This document shows, piece after piece, positions 53,942-64,000 of a stretch of 64,000 nt of DNA. This stretch comes from Streptomyces olivochromogenes (lineage in GTDB: Bacteria > Actinomycetota > Actinomycetes > Streptomycetales > Streptomycetaceae). The stretch is taken from positions 1-64,000 of the forward strand of contig NZ_JADDRL010000005.1 in NCBI RefSeq assembly GCF_021538895.1, in the 5' to 3' direction. Within the stretch, counting starts at the first letter, position 1, and each line of letters opens with the position of its first letter. A program made the translations under genes and the position numbers. The notes beneath the pieces were generated by a model, which was not told where the DNA came from, made no database searches, and saw only the letters and a program-made list of their open reading frames with translations.

Positions 53942-54778
53942 GTGATGCGCGTACCCACCTGCGTCCTCAGCAGCTTCGAGGCCCCCCGTGTGCTGCACGG
54001 CCACAGCCCCGACCTGTTCGTCCAGATCGGTTCCCTGACCAAGCCGCTGACCGCGACCGTCCTCACGCGGCTGGCGGACAGCGGATTCCTGGGCCTCGAC
54101 GACCCGCTGGAGTCGTTCCTGCCGGCTCCCAGGGGCACCGGAATCACCCTGCGGCACCTCGCCGAGCACACCTCGGGCCTGCCCCGGCTACCCCCGGGCC
54201 TCGGCGGGAGCGACCCCTACGCGGCCTTCGACGCCGGGGCCCTGGACTCGGTCGTGCGCCACCTCGACGGCCTGGTCACCGCCCCCGCGGGCACCTCCGA
54301 GGAGTACTCGAACCTCGGGTACGCCGTCCTGGGCGCCGCCCTGGTCTCCGCGGCCGGCGCCTCGTACGAGGAACTCCTGAGCCGGCACGTCCTCGACCCG
54401 CTCGGTGTCACCGACGTCCGCGCCGACCCCCCGGCCGACCGACGACTGCACCGGTGGGGGCCGTTGGAACTGCTGCGGCGCCCTTGGACGATGACCGGCG
54501 CGATCCTGCCCGCCGGCGGGCTCTGGGCCACTCCCCGGGCCGCCGCCCGTGTCGTCGTCGGCCTGCTCGTCGACCGCGGCCTCGGCGATCCGGCGCCCGC
54601 CTGGCAGCCGGCGGGACCCATGCTCTGGCACAACGGCGCGACGAACACCGCGTCCGTCTTCGCCGGTGCCTCACCGAGCGGCTGGATCCTCGTGCACCGC
54701 CAGACCGGCCGCGCCGACGCCACGGACAAGCTGGCCGTGGACACCTTCAAGGCGGCCGTGGCACAGCGCCGGCGCTAG
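53942..54778 (+). CDS. Class C beta-lactamase-like serine hydrolase
   Basis: This 278-residue protein of the AmpC/DD-peptidase superfamily has the motifs SxxK (S31-LTK34 in QIGSLTKPLTA), YxN (Y122-SN124) and HNG in place of KTG (LWHNGATN). There is no signal peptide, so it is more likely a cytoplasmic esterase or amidase than a true antibiotic-resistance enzyme. It is shorter than AmpC (about 360) and starts immediately at the active-site half. GTG at 53942 or ATG at 53945. Its TAG stop is the start of MITE copy 2. Confidence 0.85.
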   Translation: MMRVPTCVLSSFEAPRVLHGHSPDLFVQIGSLTKPLTATVLTRLADSGFLGLDDPLESFLPAPRGTGITLRHLAEHTSGLPRLPPGLGGSDPYAAFDAGALDSVVRHLDGLVTAPAGTSEEYSNLGYAVLGAALVSAAGASYEELLSRHVLDPLGVTDVRADPPADRRLHRWGPLELLRRPWTMTGAILPAGGLWATPRAAARVVVGLLVDRGLGDPAPAWQPAGPMLWHNGATNTASVFAGASPSGWILVHRQTGRADATDKLAVDTFKAAVAQRRR

Positions 54779-55049
54779 GTCCTGTCGTCAAACTCGCGTC
54801 GTCCGCCCGAAGGGCGGGCCTCGCGGCGTCATGGGGGTCCCCCCTGCTCGAGCGGAGCCGAGAGCTTGGGGGAGCGTGCTCTGGGGGTCCCCCCGGCCGA
54901 AGGCTGGGGGAGTGCCGGGCCTCGTCCCTCGTACTGGACGTACTTGGGTCGGGGCCCGGTGCGGCGAGTGGGGGTCCCCCCTGCTCGAAGAGCTTGGGGG
55001 AGCGTGCATGACGTCGCGGGGCAGACGGGAGTTTGACGACAGGGCCTAG
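54775..55049 (-). mobile_element. MITE-like element, copy 2 (275 bp), inverted relative to copy 1
   Basis: Terminal inverted repeats CTAGG(T/C)CCTGTCGTCAAACTC at both ends, CTAG on each side. Its reverse complement matches copy 1 closely, apart from an additional about 64 bases made of further GGGGGTCCCCCC...GCTTGGGGGAG units. No coding capacity. The left CTAG contains the stop codon of the beta-lactamase-like gene. Confidence 0.8.
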
Positions 55050-55074
55050 GTTCCGCACGGGGCTCCCGCTCACC

Positions 55075-56001
55075 TCACGCCTTCAGCGCGTCGTACGTCA
55101 CTCCCGTCAGCCGCTCGGACGCGTCCCAAAGCCGCATGCCCGCCTGGTCGTTGCGGGTCCACGGGGCGCGCGGAGAGGGGGCCGGCGCCCCGCGCCACAT
55201 CGCGAAGGACGGGCCGGTGAAGGAGTCGGGCCGGACCTCGGGCGCGGTCGCCGCGTACAGCGTGGGCAGCGCGCCCGCCTCCGCCGGCTGGGCGACGGCC
55301 GTGTTGACGAGTTCCATCAGCCGCTCCGCGCCCCGGCGCCCCTCGGCCCGCGGCCCGGCCGTCTGGAGGTTGGTGGCGGCATACCCCGGGTGGGCCGCCG
55401 CCGCGACGGCGTCCGCGCCGGTGGCCGCCAGCCGGCGCGCCAACTCGTGCGTGAACAGCAGGTTGGCGGTCTTGGAGCGGGCGTAGGCCACCCAACGCCG
55501 GTACCGGCGCTCGCTGTTGAGGTCGTCGATGTCGAGGTTGGCGAGCGCGTGCAGCATGCTGGACACGGTCACGATCCGGGCGCCGGGGGCGGCGAGCAGG
55601 GCCGGCAGCAGCAGCCCGGTGAGGGCGAAGTGCCCCAGGTGGTTGACGCCGAACTGGGTCTCGAACCCGTCGGCCGTCGTCCCGTACGGCAGCGCCATCA
55701 CACCGGCGTTGTTGACGAGCAGATCGAGACGGTCGTACGCGAACGAGTCGGCGAAGTCCCGTACGGACGCGAGGTCCCCGAGGTCCAGCCGTCCGAACTC
55801 GGCCTGGGCGCCCGGCACCTCGGCCACCACCTGGTCGGCCGCGGCACTCCCCCGATCCTCGCTCCGGCAGGCGAGCACCACCCGGGCCCCGTTGCGCGCC
55901 AGTTCCCGCGCGGTGACGTAACCGAGGCCGCTGTTGGCGCCGGTGACGACGGCGATGCGGCCGGTGAGGTCGGGGATGTCGGTCGTCTTCCAGCCGGACA
56001 T
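55075..56001 (-). CDS. Short-chain dehydrogenase/reductase
   Basis: This 308-residue classical SDR has cofactor motif TGANSGLG (20-27), NNAGV (97-101), catalytic S148 in TVSSM and Y173/K177 in YARSK. The long C-terminal part and the sequence HPGYAATNLQ resemble retinol dehydrogenase/WW-oxidoreductase type SDRs, NADP-dependent by the Arg after strand 2 (ACRSEDRG). ATG at 56001. Substrate unknown. It begins 26 bases beyond MITE copy 2 and is divergent from the next gene. Confidence 0.9.
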   Translation of the reverse strand: MSGWKTTDIPDLTGRIAVVTGANSGLGYVTARELARNGARVVLACRSEDRGSAAADQVVAEVPGAQAEFGRLDLGDLASVRDFADSFAYDRLDLLVNNAGVMALPYGTTADGFETQFGVNHLGHFALTGLLLPALLAAPGARIVTVSSMLHALANLDIDDLNSERRYRRWVAYARSKTANLLFTHELARRLAATGADAVAAAAHPGYAATNLQTAGPRAEGRRGAERLMELVNTAVAQPAEAGALPTLYAATAPEVRPDSFTGPSFAMWRGAPAPSPRAPWTRNDQAGMRLWDASERLTGVTYDALKA

Positions 56002-56101
56002 GGGCGAGACCTTCCGAGAGGGGGCCGAAGTGCCGTGACAACGCCGGTCACAGCATGTCCCCGTGACATGATGGCGTCCATGATCACACCCCGAAAGGCC
56101 G

Positions 56102-56581
56102 ATGCCGCGTAACCGGCCCGGCGCCCTGCGCGCCCGACGGAGCCGCGCGCTCCCGCACACCCGGGAGACCCCGCCTCCCGTCCGCATCCCCGGTCTGTCG
56201 GCCCGGACCAGTCTCACGATCCACCGGGTGGAGAGCGCGTCGGACGGCTTCCTCATCCGGGTCGGCGCGACCGGCGACGCCCTACGCCGGTACCGCGCGT
56301 TCCTGAGCCGCCCGGGGCTACGCCCCCTGTATCCGCACGAGGCCTTCTGCCCGTCGTGCCCCGGCTGTGCCCTGGACGACGTACGGCACGCCCGTGACGT
56401 ACTGGCGGAGATCCTGCCACTGCTGCCGCCCCGGGCCCGGGGCGAGCTGCGGCGTGCACTGCTGACGCTCGACCGCCGCTATCGGACCCGGACCCTGCCC
56501 GATCCACTCGCGGCCGCGCGGGGCGAGGCGCCGTGGTGGCACGGGCGTCTTGCCGACGGCGCTGAGGGGTGGGGGGTGTAA
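56102..56581 (+). CDS. Hypothetical protein with CPSCPGC motif
   Basis: This 159-residue protein has an Arg-rich N-terminus (1 to about 30), a central part with FCPSCPGCALDD (about 82-93) that could bind a metal, and a helical Arg/Leu-rich C-terminal half (PPRARGELRRALLTLDRRY). AAAGG precedes the ATG at 56102. I recognise no family. Divergent from the SDR gene with a 100-base gap. Confidence 0.65.
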   Translation: MPRNRPGALRARRSRALPHTRETPPPVRIPGLSARTSLTIHRVESASDGFLIRVGATGDALRRYRAFLSRPGLRPLYPHEAFCPSCPGCALDDVRHARDVLAEILPLLPPRARGELRRALLTLDRRYRTRTLPDPLAAARGEAPWWHGRLADGAEGWGV

Positions 56582-56651
56582 GTGGTGGGTGAAGGAGCGT
56601 GGCAGGGAAAGGCAGGCGACACGAGCACCGCGCGAGGGTGACCATGGCTTC

Positions 56652-57056
56652 ATGACGGCAACGCATCTGGAAACCGGCAGCAATGACCCTCAGGTGGCCG
56701 AAGCACTTGCTGCGGAGTACGAGGCTCTGTCACCTGAGTGCCGAGCCGATCCTGACCGGTTGAACCGGTTCCTCGCGCCGGACTTCCATGAGTTCGGCGC
56801 CTCCGGCGCGGAGATCGAGTACGAAGGCACCGCGCAGCGCGTAGCGGCATACACCGACCCGGCTGGTGAGCCGATCAAGGCCGAGCGCGTACGTGGGCTC
56901 AGATTGGCCGACGGGCTGGTGATGGTGAAGTACCGCGCGAACATCGACGGGAAGTGGTCCAACCGAACCTCGTTGTGGCGACGGGTAGCACCGACGCACT
57001 GGCAGATGTTCCACCATCAGGGAACGCCCACCGGGGGCCCGAACGGCACTTCCTAG
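56652..57056 (+). CDS. DUF4440 / SnoaL-like (NTF2 fold) protein
   Basis: This 134-residue NTF2-fold protein has the DUF4440 pattern: helical N-terminus, RFLAPDFHEFGASG, then strands RGLRLADGLVMVKYRAN and a terminal TSLWRRVAPTHWQMFHHQGT. Such domains bind or isomerise small molecules; the role is unknown. GC content is slightly below that of neighbours. ATG at 56652. A strong hairpin follows. Confidence 0.8.
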   Translation: MTATHLETGSNDPQVAEALAAEYEALSPECRADPDRLNRFLAPDFHEFGASGAEIEYEGTAQRVAAYTDPAGEPIKAERVRGLRLADGLVMVKYRANIDGKWSNRTSLWRRVAPTHWQMFHHQGTPTGGPNGTS

Positions 57057-57097
57057 TGCGCCGGATGCCGCTCTCCACGGAGCTGGATGATGCCCGA

Positions 57098-57130
57098 AGG
57101 GGCGGCACCCCCGCACAGGGTGCCGCCCCT
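57098..57130. terminator. Bidirectional terminator between DUF4440 and ppdK genes
   Basis: A 13-bp perfect stem (57098-57110 with 57118-57130) and a 7-nt loop between convergent genes, 42 bases after the DUF4440 stop and 110 bases beyond the ppdK stop. Confidence 0.75.
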
Positions 57131-57239
57131 CCTTCTATGGTGCGCCGGAGCCGCCGCCGATCGGTCTTGAGGGTCGGGGACCGACGGCGGCTCCGGGGCC
57201 AGGGAGGAATGGCGGTGGTCGCCGCCCTCCGGGTGAGGG

Positions 57240-59987
<2,748 letters not shown>

Positions 59988-60188
59988 GGGTCTCGACTCC
60001 TAGAGGCCGCGGTGGCTGCCCTGACGGCGAGGAACATACCCAGATCGAAGGCGCCTGGGTACGTCCACTCGTGCGTCATGTGCACGTAACCGGTCGTCCG
60101 CCACCGGATCGAAAGTCAAAGCTTGGCAAGCGCAGAGCGGCTGATGTTTTCACTTCTTGAACGCAATGATGCCCCCAGACCCTGAATT

Positions 60189-60204
60189 CCGCTCATGTGA
60201 GCGG
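60189..60204. promoter_or_regulatory. Operator-like palindrome CCGCTCA-N2-TGAGCGG, proximal to ppdK
   Basis: 7-bp arms around TG. The same arms recur at 60290-60305. It lies upstream of ppdK, about 200 bases from its start codon. The binding protein is unknown. Confidence 0.55.
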
Positions 60205-60238
60205 CTCTCGGCACGCCTGATTTCGATCGATGAACGAT

Positions 60239-60267
60239 CAAGGGGTGGCACTGAGTGCCACCCCTTG
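60239..60267 (-). terminator. Hairpin between the ROK regulator and ppdK
   Basis: A perfect 14-bp inverted repeat around a single G (real loop about 7 nt), beyond the stop of the ROK gene ending at 60394. It probably ends the ROK transcript, separating it from ppdK. Confidence 0.65.
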
Positions 60268-60289
60268 GAGAAGTGCAGTCGTGCAAGAT

Positions 60290-60305
60290 CCGCTCATCTG
60301 AGCGG
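60290..60305. promoter_or_regulatory. Operator-like palindrome CCGCTCA-N2-TGAGCGG, distal to ppdK
   Basis: Second copy, arms extend to 8 bp (TCCGCTCA/TGAGCGGA). Its centre is 101 bases from the first. The 406-base gap 59988-60393 holds these sites, the hairpin at 60239-60267 and no gene that I can see. Confidence 0.55.
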
Positions 60306-60393
60306 AACCCTTATCAAGGGTGGCGAGAATCACGCTGCCACAGGCGTCCGGATTTCACCATGCGGACCGAAATCCGGACGTGAAACACCCACG

Positions 60394-61614
60394 TCACACG
60401 CCGAGTGCGAGCAACCGCTGCTCGACCCGGTCCGGCGCGTACAGGTACTCCACGACCAGCGCACCGGCGCCGACCAGCCCGGCTCGCTCGCCGAGCCGTG
60501 AGGTGACGACATCCAGGTGGGCGGTGGAGCGGGGCAGGGCCCGCTGGTAGAGCAGCTCGCGCACTCCGGTGAGGAAGGGCGTTCCGGCCAGATCCCCGGC
60601 GATCATCAGGACCCCGGGGTTGAGCAGTGTCACCACCGTCGCCAGCACGTCCCCCACCCGGCGCCCGGCCTCGCGGGCGAGCGCGGTCGCCTCCGGGTGG
60701 CCGGAGGCCAGCAGGTCCCGTACGTCCGAGCCGGAGGCGGCCCTCACCCCGGCCTCCGCGAGGCGCCGGGCCACGGCGCCGCCGCTGGCGACGGCCGCGA
60801 GGCAGCCGTACGAACCGCACCGGCACAGCGCCTCCGCGCCCACCCGGATGTGCCCGATGTCGCCCGCGCCGCCGTCGACGCCCCGGTAGATCGAGCCGTC
60901 GACCACGACGCCGGCGCCGATACCGGTCGACACCTTGACCAGGACGAAGGCCGAGCAGTCCGGGTGTCCGGTGCGCTGCTCGCCGTACGCCATGAGGTTC
61001 GCGTCGTTGTCCACGAGCACCGGCACCGCGGGCGCGCCGGTGCGTTCGGTGAAGGCGCGGGAGAGGCGGCCTCGTATGTCGTAGCCGTCCCAGCCCGGCA
61101 TGATCGGCGGCTGCACGACCCGGCCGGTCTCGCTGTCCACCGGCCCCGGCACCGCGAGTCCTATGCCGCACACCTCGTCCGGCAGGTGCCCCGCCTTCTC
61201 CAGCAACTCGGCGCACCAGTGGCCGAGTTCGCCGAGCACGGTCTCGGGCCCGTCCTCCACGACCAGCGTTCCGGAGTGCTCGGCGAGGATCTCGCCGGTG
61301 AGGGAGAGGACGGCCGCGCGGGCGTGCCGGGTGTCGAGGTCGGCGGCGAGGACCACGGCGTGGGAGTCGTCGAACTCCAAGGTGATGGAGGGGCGTCCGC
61401 CGAGCGGCGAGCCGACCGGGCCGCCGGCCCCCTCGCGCAGCCAGCCGGCCCGGAACAGCCGGTCGAGGCGGTGGCCGACGGTGGCCCGGGAGAGCCCGGT
61501 GGCCTGCTGGAGTGCACCGCGTGTGATCGCCCGCCCGGTGCGCACCAGTTCGAGCAGATCACCGGCGCTGGCCTGACTGCCACCCTTGCCGGTCCTGCCG
61601 GGCTGTCCGGTCAT
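60394..61614 (-). CDS. ROK-family transcriptional repressor
   Basis: This 406-residue protein has an N-terminal winged helix-turn-helix (GALQQATGLSRATVGHRLDRL, about 35-55) and a C-terminal ROK sugar-kinase-like domain (VLAADLDTRHARAAVL, VPGPVDSETGRVV, DNDANLMAYGE, GHIRV). The zinc site is present as CRCGSYGC. ROK regulators respond to sugars or sugar phosphates. Divergent from the glycoside hydrolase operon, which is the likely target. ATG at 61614 is chosen for AAGGGGG 6 bases upstream; GTG at 61620 is in frame. Confidence 0.9.
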   Translation of the reverse strand: MTGQPGRTGKGGSQASAGDLLELVRTGRAITRGALQQATGLSRATVGHRLDRLFRAGWLREGAGGPVGSPLGGRPSITLEFDDSHAVVLAADLDTRHARAAVLSLTGEILAEHSGTLVVEDGPETVLGELGHWCAELLEKAGHLPDEVCGIGLAVPGPVDSETGRVVQPPIMPGWDGYDIRGRLSRAFTERTGAPAVPVLVDNDANLMAYGEQRTGHPDCSAFVLVKVSTGIGAGVVVDGSIYRGVDGGAGDIGHIRVGAEALCRCGSYGCLAAVASGGAVARRLAEAGVRAASGSDVRDLLASGHPEATALAREAGRRVGDVLATVVTLLNPGVLMIAGDLAGTPFLTGVRELLYQRALPRSTAHLDVVTSRLGERAGLVGAGALVVEYLYAPDRVEQRLLALGV

Positions 61615-61620
61615 GCGCAC

Positions 61621-61734
61621 CCCCTTGTGTTTCTCAAGACTGCATTACATAGTGAGTTTTGCGTGTTAAATAGACGTAACTCTATGGTAGCTACTGCTGA
61701 ACCAGGTCGACCGGACGTCTTCGGGGAGCCCCGA
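61621..61734. promoter_or_regulatory. AT-rich divergent promoter region of ROK and glycosidase genes
   Basis: The stretch 61630-61700 is markedly AT-rich (CATTACATAGTGAG, GTGTTAAATAG) and includes palindrome GTAGCTAC (61687-61694). The ROK operator is expected here; no single site stands out. Confidence 0.45.
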
Positions 61735-63165
61735 GTGGATCGCACTGCCCAGCTCACCGCCCTACCGGCGGAGCCCGCCATTGCATACGATCCGCCGCCC
61801 GCGGCGGATTCACCGCAGGCCAGGGCCGCCCGGGTGCTGACGGACAACTGGACCGGCACCTCCACCGTGCCCTCGCGCCGGCTGTATCCCCACCAGTGGT
61901 CCTGGGACTCGGCGTTCATCGCGATCGGCCTCAGGCACGTGTCGCCGCTGCGGGCGCAGACGGAGCTGGAGACGCTGCTGGCCGCCCAGTGGGCCGACGG
62001 GCGCGTCCCGCACATCGTCTTCAACCCCTCCGTACCGCTCGACGCGTACTTCCCGAGCCCCGACTTCTGGCGGTCCTCGACCGCGGGACGCGCGGCGGGC
62101 GCCCCGCGCACCGTACAGACCTCGGGCATCGTGCAGCCACCGGTGCACGCGCTGGCGGCCTGGCTGGTGCACTGCGCCGACCCGGGGCTGTCCCGGGCCC
62201 GCGGCTTCCTGGCCCGGGTCCATCCGCGGCTGGCCGCCTGGCACCGCTATCTGCTGCACCGCCGGGACCTGGGCGGCGGCGGGCTCGCCTCCGTCGTGCA
62301 CCCCTGGGAACAGGGTATGGACAACAGCCCCTGCTGGGACGCCCCGTTGGCCCGTGTCACGCCCGCCCCGGCCCGCTCCTTCCGCCGTGCCGACCTCGAC
62401 CACGGGGCGGCCGAGGACCGGCCGACCGATCTCGACTACGGGCGCTACGTGCGGCTCGCCGGGGACTACCGCGACCGTGGATACGCCGACGGGCAGGGCG
62501 AGTTCGCCGTGGAGGACCCGGCCTTCAACGCCCTGCTCATCGCCTCGGAGCACGCGCTGGCGCGCATCGCCCACGAGCTGGGGGCCGTCGGCACGGCCCG
62601 GCACACGCGCGCGGAACGCCTGACGGCGGCGCTGGTGGAACGGCTGTGGGACCCGACGGAGGGGATGTTCTTCTGCCGTGACGTGCGCGGCGGGGGGCTG
62701 ATCGAGGAGCGCGGGGTCTCCGGTCTGGTCCCGCTGCTGCTGCCCGGTCTGCCCCACGACATCGCCGCGGCGCTCGTCCGCACGCTCACCGGACCGCACT
62801 TCGGCCTGGGCGACACCACCCGGCTCGTGCCGAGTTACGACCTGCTCGGCGAGGCCTTCGACCCGCACCGCTACTGGCGCGGCCCGGCCTGGTTCAACAC
62901 CAGCTGGCTGCTGGAGCGCGGACTGCGGACGCACGGCGAGTCGGCGCGGGCGGACGCGCTGCGCTCGGCGTTCGTCCGGGCGGCCGACGACACCGGCTTC
63001 GCGGAGTACGTCGACCCGTACAGCGGCGAGGCCTGCGGCGCGCTCGGCTTCGGCTGGACCGCCGCACTCACGCTCGATCTGCTGCACCTGCCCCCCGGAC
63101 ACGGCGTGTCCGGCACGGGCACCGACACGTTCGACAGGAGTGACAAGGGAGGGGACCGGGCATGA
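61735..63165 (+). CDS. GH63/mannosylglycerate-hydrolase-like (alpha/alpha)6 glycosidase
   Basis: This 476-residue protein has an (alpha/alpha)6 toroid of the GH63 / trehalase-like clan: LYPHQWSWDSAFIAIGLRHV near the N-terminus, VVHPWEQGMDNSPCWDAPL (active-site Asp region), YWRGPAWFNTSWLLERGL and the C-terminal EYVDPYSGEACGALGFGWT. It is likely an alpha-glucosidase or glucosylglycerate/mannosylglycerate hydrolase, cytoplasmic. GTG at 61735 is chosen because GGGGAG precedes it; the ATG at 61684 has no ribosome site and would translate low-GC DNA. The stop overlaps the next gene (ATGA), so the two are cotranslated. Controlled by the divergent ROK gene. Confidence 0.85.
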   Translation: MDRTAQLTALPAEPAIAYDPPPAADSPQARAARVLTDNWTGTSTVPSRRLYPHQWSWDSAFIAIGLRHVSPLRAQTELETLLAAQWADGRVPHIVFNPSVPLDAYFPSPDFWRSSTAGRAAGAPRTVQTSGIVQPPVHALAAWLVHCADPGLSRARGFLARVHPRLAAWHRYLLHRRDLGGGGLASVVHPWEQGMDNSPCWDAPLARVTPAPARSFRRADLDHGAAEDRPTDLDYGRYVRLAGDYRDRGYADGQGEFAVEDPAFNALLIASEHALARIAHELGAVGTARHTRAERLTAALVERLWDPTEGMFFCRDVRGGGLIEERGVSGLVPLLLPGLPHDIAAALVRTLTGPHFGLGDTTRLVPSYDLLGEAFDPHRYWRGPAWFNTSWLLERGLRTHGESARADALRSAFVRAADDTGFAEYVDPYSGEACGALGFGWTAALTLDLLHLPPGHGVSGTGTDTFDRSDKGGDRA

Positions 63166-64000
63166 CGGACCGGCATCACCTGCTCGTGCACGGAGCGACG
63201 TTCGCCGCCGTGGGCGACCGCGGCGACATCAGCGGCGTACGGGGCGGCAACTCCCCGGACGGGTTATTCGTGCGCGACGCCCGCCACCTCAGCCGCTGGC
63301 AGCTGACGGTCGACGGCGCGCTGCCCGAGGCGCTCACCCCGGTCGCGGACGGGGACGCGGCGCGCTGTGTGCTCGTACCGCGCGGTGGTCGGCAGGAGCC
63401 GCCCGCCCACACGCTCTTCAGGGAACAGGCCGTCGGTGACAGCTCGTTCGTCGAGTCCCTGCGGGTGACCAACAACCGCCCGGTGCCGACGACCGTGCGC
63501 CTGGCGATCACCGCCGACGCGGACTTCACCGACCAGTTCGAACTGCGCTCCGACCACCGCACCTACACCAAGACCGGCGTCGTACGCTCCCGCCAAGTCC
63601 TGGACGACGGCGTGGAGTTCAGCTACCGGCGCGGCGAGTGGCGGTCCTGTACGACCATCACGGCCGACCCCGCCCCGGACGGCGTCGAGGAGACCGGCAC
63701 CGGCGCCCGCCGTCTCGTCTGGACGCTGGACCTCGAACCGCACGGCACCGCGGAGCTGATCCTGCGGGTGATGGCACGCCCGCACGGCGAGAAGCGGGCC
63801 CTGCGCGTACCCCGCTCCCCCGCCGCCCTGAACGAACAACTCCTCTCCCTGGAGGGGGAGTTCATGGAAGGCGTCGCCTTCCCGACGGGCTGGCCGGAGC
63901 TGGCGGCGGCCTGCGCCCGCGGCCTCGCCGACCTCGCGGCGCTCCAGGTACCGGCCACCGGGCCCGACGGCGAGGACCTGCGGGTACCGGCGGCGGGCGC
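63162..64000 (+). CDS. Glycogen-debranching (amylo-alpha-1,6-glucosidase) N-terminal domain protein, cut by window end
   Basis: The frame opens at the ATG overlapping the previous stop and stays open to the end of the window, about 279 residues seen. The sequence (NSPDGLFVRDARHLSRWQL, TLFREQAVGDSSFVESLRVTNN, DFTDQFELRSDHRTYTKTGV) is the N-terminal beta domain of the GDE_N_bis type; the catalytic (alpha/alpha)6 domain should follow outside. Codon 35 is TTA (63264-63266), a bldA-dependent leucine codon that is rare in Streptomyces coding sequence. It works with the preceding glycosidase in breakdown of an alpha-glucan or related oligosaccharide. Confidence 0.85.
   Translation, partial: MTDRHHLLVHGATFAAVGDRGDISGVRGGNSPDGLFVRDARHLSRWQLTVDGALPEALTPVADGDAARCVLVPRGGRQEPPAHTLFREQAVGDSSFVESLRVTNNRPVPTTVRLAITADADFTDQFELRSDHRTYTKTGVVRSRQVLDDGVEFSYRRGEWRSCTTITADPAPDGVEETGTGARRLVWTLDLEPHGTAELILRVMARPHGEKRALRVPRSPAALNEQLLSLEGEFMEGVAFPTGWPELAAACARGLADLAALQVPATGPDGEDLRVPAAG

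Noticed and set aside
54835..54900. CRISPR-like short repeats in the MITE region
   Set aside because: The GGGGGTCCCCCC units are nested hairpins without regular spacers or cas genes; they belong to the MITE.
26325..55049. MITEs as derivatives of the IS5 element at 26.3 kb
   Set aside because: The terminal repeats are unrelated (TCATCTCATTTG core against CCTGTCGTCAAA), so that transposase is not their source.

Overview
The window comes from a high-GC actinomycete, almost certainly Streptomyces. The signs are pervasive GC-rich third codon positions, GTG starts, TTA avoidance, a chromosomal block in the order mbl-like / ABC exporter pair / hrdA-like sigma factor / dnaG / dgt / nirBD / ppdK that I recall from the Streptomyces coelicolor core chromosome, and stretches of secreted lectin-type proteins. 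No replicon ends, phage structural genes or CRISPR arrays are visible.

Layout. 1-5.65 kb: the end of a SAV_2336-type multidomain protein (BTAD-like, SPFH-like and degenerate HAD modules), a divergent MreB/Mbl-like actin, and an anti-sigma type MEDS-HATPase protein. 5.8-8.9 kb: a small ORF, a coupled secreted-protein/lipoprotein pair, another lipoprotein and a trypsin-like protease remnant. 9.0-9.4 kb: three tRNA genes (one CAT, two identical Asn). 9.5-15.3 kb: a YtxH-like protein, a xylulokinase-like FGGY kinase and a coupled heterodimeric ABC exporter. 15.3-22.2 kb (minus): hrdA-like sigma factor, dnaG, ferredoxin reductase-like protein, dgt (carrying an in-frame copy of a mobile-repeat segment) and a CbiX/SirB-type chelatase. 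22.4-26.2 kb: SanA-like protein, arylamine N-acetyltransferase, gamma-glutamylcyclotransferase-like protein and an M4 metalloprotease.

Accessory region. 26.3-27.2 kb is an IS5-family element with a -1 frameshift transposase. 27.2-36.1 kb (minus) is a polymorphic-toxin locus: a 2,761-residue secreted RHS protein with embedded bulb-type and ricin-type lectin domains, a Hint self-cleavage domain and a C-terminal domain with R-S-E ADP-ribosyltransferase motifs, followed by a putative immunity gene and a second small ORF. GC content falls to about 45% in the toxin-immunity tail. A 1,470-residue secreted ricin/LamG protein is divergent from it. 40.9-43.3 kb is a divergent MFS exporter/TetR regulator pair.

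Two inverted copies of an MITE-like repeat (43341-43551 and 54775-55049) bracket about 11.2 kb. Each starts on the CTAG stop codon context of its upstream gene. Between them lie an unrecognised four-gene operon (hemopexin-glucosaminidase protein, two proteins sharing a C-terminal block, and a 213-residue protein) that is the best candidate for an undescribed toxin/effector system; a sortase with a partner surface protein; assimilatory nirBD with a GlnR-box-like site and a translationally coupled 19-residue leader ORF; and a class C beta-lactamase-like hydrolase.

55.1-64 kb returns to housekeeping and metabolism: SDR, two small hypothetical proteins, ppdK with a pair of operator-like palindromes upstream, and a ROK repressor divergent from a two-gene glycoside hydrolase operon whose second gene (cut by the window end) carries a TTA codon.
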